A stretch of DNA of 64,000 nt from Beta vulgaris subsp. vulgaris (Eukaryota; Streptophyta; Magnoliopsida; Caryophyllales; Amaranthaceae), in contig NC_079204.1 of assembly GCF_026745355.1 (NCBI RefSeq), positions 54,876,633 through 54,940,632 of the forward strand, in the 5' to 3' direction. Below, piece by piece: positions 56,801 to 64,000 of the stretch; the stretch's first letter is position 1; the number at the start of each line of letters is the position of its first letter. Below the pieces are notes generated by a model. The model saw only the letters and a program-made list of their open reading frames with translations. It searched no databases and was not told where the DNA came from. The translations under genes and the position numbers were made by a program.

Positions 56801-59800
56801 AGGGAAATGATGCAAGTATTAAAAAAAAAGAGTATGTATATAACTTTGTGTAGCACCAATGCCACTACCAGCAAAGCGCTGTATTGGAGCTGTAACTGCA
56901 GACCACTAAATATCACAGATCACACCAAGTCTGCTTTTCTGAAAGTCGCGTACTCTTTAAGATTTTTTTTGTTTTTCTTTTTACACCACTTTTTTCCAAC
57001 ATGCTTTTCACTAGGCTTCTGTAACACCAGTTAATGATAATCCTTCTTAACCTTGCCATGGCCCATAGACGGTTTATCTTTCAGAAAATAGAGAAAAAAC
57101 TATCACACACTCAAGCTACCAGGAGCACATAACTATAGACCAGCTATCTAACCAAGTCATCTTTGGCCTCCATCGACTTCTAAGATCTCCGTAATCCCAA
57201 CACTCCGCAAACCTTATCGGGTATCATCTACTCAACGTTTCACATGGCCTAACCACTTCAATTGGTTCTCTCTTATCTTACCCTGTCCATGACTCCAACC
57301 TTCTACTGCATTCCTTTGTTTAAGATCTTATCTCTTAAGGAATGTCCACGCATTCATCTCAACATATGCAACTCTGCAACTGCATCCCCATCTTCCTAAT
57401 GTGATCCTCCCTCATTTGTACTGACATAATACAGTTCGACTAATAGTTTAATAAAACTTTCCTTTTAACCTCCGAGGAATGGCACAATATCTGAGTTACT
57501 CCTCGTCCTTTGAGCCACCCCAGCTGCATCTATGAGTGACATCTTAGTCAATATCTCTATTCCTTTGTAAATCGAGCCAAGATATCTAAAATACTCACTC
57601 ATAGATAACTCCTTGCCATCCAATATGACCACCACCTCACTTAGCTAGTTCTCATTAGTAAAATTGTACTCCATGTTTTCACTTTTCAGAATGCTCGGAC
57701 TTAACCTACTAAAACCTCGAAAATTCTATTGTTATGCATACAGTGCTATAATTTAGAATTTAATTTCTTCTCTAATCTCGTCCACCAATACAATATTATC
57801 AGCAAGACCATCTTGCTAGACCTTATATTGAGAAATGGAGGGAGTAGTTGATAGTAGATCCTTCTCAAACTTTTCTAGACCTTGAGCTTCTTGGGATGGA
57901 GTTGATGAGCCTGCAACCCAAAAATGATGAAGATCTAATTTGAAAATTAGGATGTTCAGTTGTGATTTAATGGGCCCAGAGTTTAGAAATGATGAACATG
58001 CACTTATGATTCTACGATTAGAGTTCAATTTAATGAATAAGTTTTAAAAAAGTATATATAAACAGCATATACACATATACATATATATAGATAAACGATT
58101 AAATATAGAAGAAACACCATAAACAAATGAAAACAGATAAGAGCCAAATGTGGTGAAAACCACAACAGATGATGTTGAACCACATAGCTGAAGCTTAAGT
58201 AGCTTACTCGATGGTAGTTGGAGTAGCAACAAATAGCTGTCTGCGATGCCACACAGCACTAGTTGCATATGGAATTGCAACATCTCCTAGGTACCTATAC
58301 TGAGGGCGCAAGGAGGATATAACAATATATTTCTGATAGGCAAAAGCACAATACTCAACAGTTTGGTCCCAAGCTGTCCACTCTGGCTGTGGGAGAAGAC
58401 TGCCTACAGGTTGAAAAGTTTCCCAGCTGCAGGCAAAAATTTGATCAGATAAGAATTTAAGAGATTATGCAAGCCAATATTACTCAAGAAAAGAAATTGA
58501 ACAAATAAATGTTGAAGAGGTAAGGACGCTGAATATGAAAGTATGGTGCAATCAAGCTGAACATTAAGGCCATTAATGATCAAGAGACCAAATTTTGAAG
58601 AAAATATGTGCCTACCAATTTTGTGAACATGTGAAATCTCATTGTGGCAAGAATAGCGGGTATACAAGAAAAAAAAGGTTTTTTTTTCGGAAATATGATC
58701 AATATATTAAGCAACAAAAGCCTTGTTGAAATCGACAAGGGAGGAAATTTCGTTTGGGTGATCCTCCATCGAAAATCTCACCTCTTGCAACGAAAGACAA
58801 ATTCGCAGTGGAATGGGCCACTCGATTACACAATCTATTAGCATGACTACAAGAGCAAAATTCGAAATGATTCTTCAAAGCTAAAATATCATCAACAATA
58901 ATTTGGGTGCAAGTTCGAACTCGACTGCCTTTGAGCAGCTTGACCACCGTGAGGCATTTCGACTCCACTTCAATATTCCTGAAGCCCGCATCTAACACCA
59001 ACTAAAGTCCAAATTTTATAGCTAGAAAAGTAGCCATGTTGTCTCAAAATTTTCGAATGTCACCTTACAATTATTGGTGAGTTATGGATGGTGGGTCATT
59101 ACCAACTACCTACCACTTTTTTTCCAATCCATGAATTTTAAAAACACTTCAAGAAAAATCATTTCAAAATATAATCCATATTACAATCTTGAGATATTCG
59201 GCTTAGCAGTAAGTAATTAACATTAGGATTTAGGTATTTAGGTAATCTATGTAGCATCGGGACAGATACGGTAACGGAAAACAGCAAAATCGAAATTTCA
59301 AAAAACAGGTACGGCAAGGATTCGTTTAGTAAAAAAAAAATTATAAAATTCATAGAATTTTTAAATCTATCTTTAAGTCACTACCATATATGAATAAGTC
59401 AATTTAATTTAATGTCTTAAAGATATGAATCATTACACATTTAGATAATTAAAAGAATAGAAAAAAGTAGGGTTTGTATGGCTTGATACCTATCAGAAGA
59501 CTCAATACAAAATTGGAATGTAGGCCAAGCACACTACTTGAGATACGATTCACTAAACAGAAACAGAATGACTGACCTATAAAGCTGGAAATTTTGAGTG
59601 GATGAGGTTCCAGAACCGACACCATCGTCAAATGTGTTAAATGACGAAGCACCAGACCCAAAGCCCGATAACGGCATTGATTGAATTGTTGAAATTGCAG
59701 TAGCTGCAACAGCACTAACACGGCGAGAAGTTCGATATGCAATACCAAGGAGTGCACCTCCATGCAAACCGATAACCTGGTTGCAGATTAATTGAAGAAA

Positions 59801-62340
59801 CATCACGATATGCAGATAAAGCTAAACAAATCCTTTAATATCAGATGTGAAATCATACATATAAACTAATATGACATGCAGAATGTATCACTTTTGTCAA
59901 AGAAACAAGATGAAGAATGCATCACTAACACCAATAAACCTATTCCATGCACAACTATAATCTAACGCAAGACAAGTTCTGTAAATCTCAAGATCTTACT
60001 CTAGTGGCCATTTTCAATATATACTGATCATCAGCAATGTACTACTAACACCATTTAGTAAAATCGGACCAAAGCCTGTCCCATGCATTTGAGTCAAGAT
60101 GCAACCACAACAACTTCCCAATATTTAAATAGCAAATACCATTCCCGGGGAGCAATTCTCCGTCACATCTGCACCTACCAAACTCAATACCCCTTCACTG
60201 CTCTCAAATCCCCCAGGCCCAGGGGTTCAAATCCCATTAGGTTGGTATAAGTATGAGCTCTCCCTCTTTCAAAGACATGGAACATCTAACCTAGGTGAAG
60301 TAAATAAGGGAAAGGGGACAAAAGCCCATCAAGATTACACTTCCATAGGAAAAGGAAAACTTATTTTATCGTATCAAGTGGCATAATGTAAAAGCACTTT
60401 ATTGAAAGATTCTGATGCAGAACAATACCGGCTCACTCCTTCCACCAATTGACCTCATCAGTATGTTAGATGTCCCATCATCCAGTAAAATTCGAACTTG
60501 AACAGAGGCTGAAGACGCAGCACTAGCAGCAGCAGCCGCGGCTGCAGCCGCTGCAGCAGCTTCCTTGGCTTTTCTAGATGAACCCCCCTTTGGAATCACA
60601 GGAACTCGTGGAACAACAGCAGATTCTAATATTGCAAATCTATCACGACAAGTATCCCATGACAAGAGTCTTGCGCTGCCTGAATCAACTATAGACCAGT
60701 CGCTGACCTTGTATATAGAAAAGTAAGGGATATCGGGCCACACCACAGCTAGATACCTGCATCAGACCATAAGTGAGAAAGGTAGAGAAGACTAATTTCT
60801 GGTGGAGCATGCAATAAGATGATATGCTTCAGATGTTAGAGATCCCTTTGTCCCAATCTGAAAAGATTGGTGTTGACCAAAAATTCAGAGGTCACTTTGG
60901 TCTGTTGAGATCAAATCGAATAAATATTACAAAACACAAAGAAACTTCTTGGGCTTAAAATACATAATGAACGCTGCTTCCAAGGGGAGGCGGGGGACAT
61001 GTATTGTTGGGTCCGTCTTACATCACAAAAGGTGATATGATGCAAGTAAGGTCTAGACCCCAATAAACTAGCTACGCTAATCAACAACCTCCAAAAATTT
61101 GTCAACCAACCAACATCAACTACCATTTTGAAAACCATAGATTGGAAAACAACATCTACTATCATTATTAAAAAGTGTGGAAAAAAAAATGCAGGCTGCC
61201 AGCCCACCACGTGTCACCCATCCCTCTTCCAATACCATTCAATCCACGTCATTTTCATAAATTTAAACAAATATAAACGTTGCCAACATGGATTCTCGAA
61301 CCCAAAACCTCGGGTATAGAATATAGAGATATATTCACCACTTCACTACGCTTCTATTGTTTTTTTTATCAAATTTAATGATGATATTATGAGTTTTTAA
61401 TGGAAATTAAGAATTAAGCTACAATGTTCCCAATGCATATTATGAAAAAATGACTTACTTCCTCCATTTTACTGACATCTTTCTACACTAAATGACATTA
61501 GTTGTCTTGAGATATTGAAATGTAACACAGAAAAATCATCCAGCACATTACTCAAGACCAAAAACTAACTTATATCTAAAACCTTCACCAATCCCAAAGA
61601 AATAATTTATAAACTTCTTTTGACCTCAAGAGTCACACAAAGACTCCAAAAGAAACCCAGACCAAGAGAATTTTGGGGGGTTGAACCGTTGAAGAGTACC
61701 TCCATTCTTCGACAATTCCAACATATCTTTTTCCAGGCTCCAACGCAAACTTTGACCATTAATATTGTTATTACAAGCTGATATTTGGAAATACACATTG
61801 AGACGAATCTAACAATATCTCAGTTGATAATTTATTTTGATTACAATTGAATATATACATATGGTTAAATATTTGTCAAGTTTGACCACAAAAAGATATG
61901 TTGCAACAGAAAAAGGATGGAGAAAGTATAAACTACATGCATAGAGTTAAACTGGCTGAAAACGAATCTATATAGGACACTTACTTTCCTGAACTGCTCA
62001 AAGAAAGAACTGAGTATGAATCATGTGGAACAGGTGTACTGACAGGCTTTTTTATCTGTTTGACCTGCAATGCTTCTGAGTCCACCTTAGACCTAGCTGA
62101 TTCAGTCAATGAGCCATTGCTACCCAAAGATTGGTTTGCTGTATTAGACAACTGAAAGGTTGATACTTTAAGTTCCCTTTCAACTACATATACCGCAGAA
62201 TGCTCTCGATTTCCAGGCGGTGACGGTAAAGCAACCACAGGTGGAAGAGCTCGAAAATCAAACTCACTAATGATTACACCAATATTTGTTCCAGTAGCAA
62301 CCAGGTGAGGCTGTAAAGGGTGTGCAACCATACAATAAAC
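50860..62340 (-). CDS. TWD40-2: TWD40-2, TPLATE/TSET complex subunit (C-terminal 1036 residues; 5' end outside window)
   Basis: Eleven exons on the minus strand join in frame: 61985-62340, 60429-60756, 59577-59776, 58208-58426, 55676-55862, 54300-54538, 53967-54059, 53774-53875, 53184-53541, 51832-51969, 50860-51750. All introns are GT..AG. The product matches the plant TWD40-2 family (Arabidopsis At5g24710): [83 protein letters not shown]40-2 belongs to the TPLATE complex acting in clathrin-mediated endocytosis at the plasma membrane. The visible part covers the second beta-propeller, an alanine run (near 60520-60560), the alpha-solenoid and a disordered Pro/Ser-rich tail with a 10-residue repeat. 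About 350 N-terminal residues with the first WD40 repeats lie right of the window. Several introns hold transposon debris, but splice sites look intact. Confidence 0.93.
51240..51400 (-). repeat. 30-bp coding minisatellite in the TWD40-2 tail
   Basis: The decapeptide [10 protein letters not shown] is repeated about five times (last copies diverged) as a 30-bp tandem repeat. It lies in the low-complexity C-terminal region, where length variation is likely tolerated. Confidence 0.85.
56073..56128 (+). other. Plastid trnK-UUU 5'-exon-like fragment (NUPT) in a TWD40-2 intron
   Basis: GGGTTGCTAGCTCAAAGGTA, then GAGTACTTGGCTTTTAA and GTGTGGCTAGAATCTATA, match the plastid trnK-UUU 5' exon with its UUU anticodon loop and the first bases of its group II intron (from memory of that gene). 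The 3' exon is absent, so it is not a functional tRNA gene. A related CGGTRATRAATAGTGCA-type unit is repeated twice just upstream (55978-56070). Confidence 0.6.
56132..56344. mobile_element. Stowaway MITE in a TWD40-2 intron
   Basis: The 209-bp element 56134-56342 runs CTTCCTCCTCTCCAAAATTA to its inverted end AATTTGGAGCGGAGGAAG, with TA on both sides. Confidence 0.8.
57150..57715 (-). mobile_element. Decayed LINE pol 3' fragment in a TWD40-2 intron
   Basis: The minus strand reads, with many stops, fragments of the C-terminal part of plant LINE polymerase, for example [12 protein letters not shown] near 57600 and VAELHMLR near 57370. These correspond to the family's RFKYLGS and VAEMRMLRW regions. 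It is heavily mutated and inactive. It lies in the 2.3-kb intron 55863-58207. Confidence 0.6.
58670..59040 (-). mobile_element. 5'-truncated LINE fragment with RNase H-like tail
   Basis: The minus strand encodes [20 protein letters not shown] and [15 protein letters not shown], the typical C-terminal part of LINE RNase H-like domains. An A-run follows (T-run on the plus strand at 58678-58687). It lies in intron 58427-59576 of TWD40-2. Confidence 0.65.
61457..61930. mobile_element. Possible old Stowaway-type element in a TWD40-2 intron
   Basis: CTTCCTCCATTTTACTGACA at the left and GGATGGAGAAAG at the right are imperfect inverted ends, with TA next to each. The interior shares GACGAATCTAACAATAT with sequence at 16450 and 47650. 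Confidence 0.35.
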
Positions 62341-64000
62341 CTGCAATAGCAAGTATTCACACTTAATCCTGGATCTTTCATCCCATTATACAATGAATTT
62401 CAATATATTTCACACAAACCATATTAAGAATGACTAGACCAATAAAAACAACAGATAAGTGCACTTTAAGTTCAACAAAGATACTATCTAGAAAAGTCTC
62501 CAAAGTAAAATACAGAAGTAGAACATAAAGCAAATGGTCTGAAAGGATTGCTATGAATTTCAGCAATACAATTTCCAGCTACCTGCTTCCCTACAACTTC
62601 ATCAGAATCTTTTCAGGATTAGACTAGTACACAGTCACTATAAGTCTATAACTACCTAGTCTGGAACAAACTACAGCAGCTCAGAATTTTATTGACTCCA
62701 TCCTGAAATCCTTGTCAAAAAATTAATAAATAAAAAAAGCTTTCTAGCCAATGCAGAAAAAACTTGTCAATGCTGGCAGATCAGAAATATTTATAAGCTT
62801 ATTGACCAATAAACAATTAGCCATTTACCCTTACCCTAACAGGAATGTGACTCAGCTTCATACTAGCTCCAAATAAATCATTACATAGCAACTTGATAAA
62901 ATTTGAATTTTGCCACACTATTTCAAGTGAGAGACCAACCCAAAGGGGCCATTTAATTAGCATTGTCAAGAGAAACAGAATTCTCCTTTTGATTCTACTA
63001 GGATTTGGTTGCTTTTTTGGGTTTTCTCTATCTTCGTAACTTGGTTCAATCCCCCCTTAGGACTTGTATTTCTGAATTAGATTTCGACTATTTAAGTGTC
63101 AATTGCTCATAATCATCTTATTCATCTAGCAGAACTAGCTCCTGAAAGACTGCCACTAGGTTCACCAACACTGGCACTCTCCTTCGCCAGCCACTCAATT
63201 GCCCATCCTCACAACCTGACCTGTGTCACAACGGCCCTCAAGCAACCATCCCCCACTTTACCCCCCTTGCAACAAGCTTTACTGCGCCACCACCTGCACT
63301 ACTTCCCCCAGCCTGACCCTCTCCAGCCAGCCACAACCACTGCCCTCTTGACTGAAAACACCAATCTCAAATCAGAAAAGTAGAAGTTGCCCCATCACAC
63401 AATGTAAAGCACCACCACTCTTTCACCCTCCATAAACCCAACACATCCAATACTTTGCAGATTCATACTCCGAATCATACTATAATACTAGAGGAAGGCC
63501 AAGTGGATCTTTAAAAAATTAAAGGCACAATTTAGTAGGTCAAATTTGACCATCGAGACTCCATTGGAGCCTCAGTTTGACCTCTAAAAGGCCAATATGC
63601 TTTTGGCCACAACAGAGTGCAGCTGTTTTGAACAGGGAGAAGGGAGCAGTGGGGTCCATCAATCTGGGAGGTGGTAGTGGAGGAAGAGGGAGAAGGGCTA
63701 ATAACAAAAGAATTGAAGAGAGGAAAATCGAGCAATATAACGAAGAACAGGAGGAATAATTAAGTGAGTACTATTCTTTGTTTTAGTTAAAAACATACAC
63801 GTTGTATATATAAATGAAAAATTATTTAGAGTATCAACCAGAGTAACAAATTTCCTAATCTCCCAACGAATTGCGAACTGAAAAAAGCAGATTATGGTCG
63901 GTTTTGGGCTATTTTTGACCCATTCTGGGGAAAACTGCTAACTGAAAAGCAAATTATGTTACACTGGTATGAACCAAACAAAACTATCAAACTGTTTCGT
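62341..64000. other. Intron of TWD40-2, no exon recognised
   Basis: The acceptor for the exon at 61985-62340 is CTGC on the plus strand at 62341-62344. The preceding TWD40-2 exon (family ending near THRKLR) was not found up to 64000, so this intron is at least 1.66 kb. 63060-63420 is C-rich, and 63660-63760 has a purine-rich plus-strand frame that looks like composition, not a gene. Confidence 0.55.

Noticed and set aside
63096..63383. 95-residue plus-strand frame as a gene within the TWD40-2 intron
   Set aside because: Composition-driven (C-rich), no recognisable domain, and inside an intron of the opposite-strand gene.

Overview
This is a gene-poor, transposon-rich stretch of a flowering plant nuclear genome, almost certainly a eudicot. 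The evidence is spliced genes with GT..AG introns, NLR-type disease-resistance genes, Ty1/copia elements, LINEs, SINEs, and hAT, PIF/Harbinger and Stowaway MITEs. I cannot name the species; nothing bacterial or viral-genomic is present.

The main organising feature is an old tandem segmental duplication with a period of about 30-31 kb. Copy 1 runs from the left edge to about 29150. Copy 2 runs from about 29150 to about 55390. Each copy holds, in order: (i) a CC-NB-LRR (CNL) gene on the minus strand (1-900, cut by the window edge; 29887-32613, intact); (ii) a small four-exon plus-strand gene with a diverged GARP/Myb-like domain (10411-16277; 40481-47473); (iii) a single-exon plus-strand gene for a winged-helix plus LRR protein with no P-loop NB domain (17029-18840; 48170-49978); (iv) sequence of a TWD40-2 gene (TPLATE/TSET endocytosis complex) on the minus strand. 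In copy 2 that TWD40-2 gene looks intact and leaves the window at the right; 11 exons (50860-62340) splice in frame. In copy 1 only a deleted, transposon-broken 3' piece remains.

The two copies act as a natural with/without comparison, so many insertions can be dated relative to the duplication and confirmed by empty sites. Copy-1-specific insertions: a SINE (9800-9946), a second SINE near 16741-16960, a 5'-truncated LINE (19116-19735), a hAT-like MITE (20022-20608), a Harbinger-like MITE (21872-22214), and a full-length but defective copia element (22336-28791) that itself carries a solo LTR (25909-27274). Copy-2-specific insertions: a solo LTR (33336-33875), a copia remnant (about 34540-36360), a Stowaway MITE (36711-36957), two hAT-like MITEs (39340-39905, 41415-41964), an inverted MITE pair (40661-41366), a long fold-back element (46190-46945) and a 180-bp insert that is essentially one small ORF (47716-47894).

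Functionally, the window is a resistance-gene neighbourhood beside a housekeeping endocytosis gene. The CNL has recognisable NB-ARC motifs but a degenerate MHD motif. The winged-helix-LRR genes cannot bind nucleotide by themselves, and the GARP-like proteins lack the end of the DNA-recognition helix. Both nevertheless keep open frames in both copies. Whether CNL, GARP-like protein and LRR protein form a working module is an open hypothesis, not something the sequence proves.
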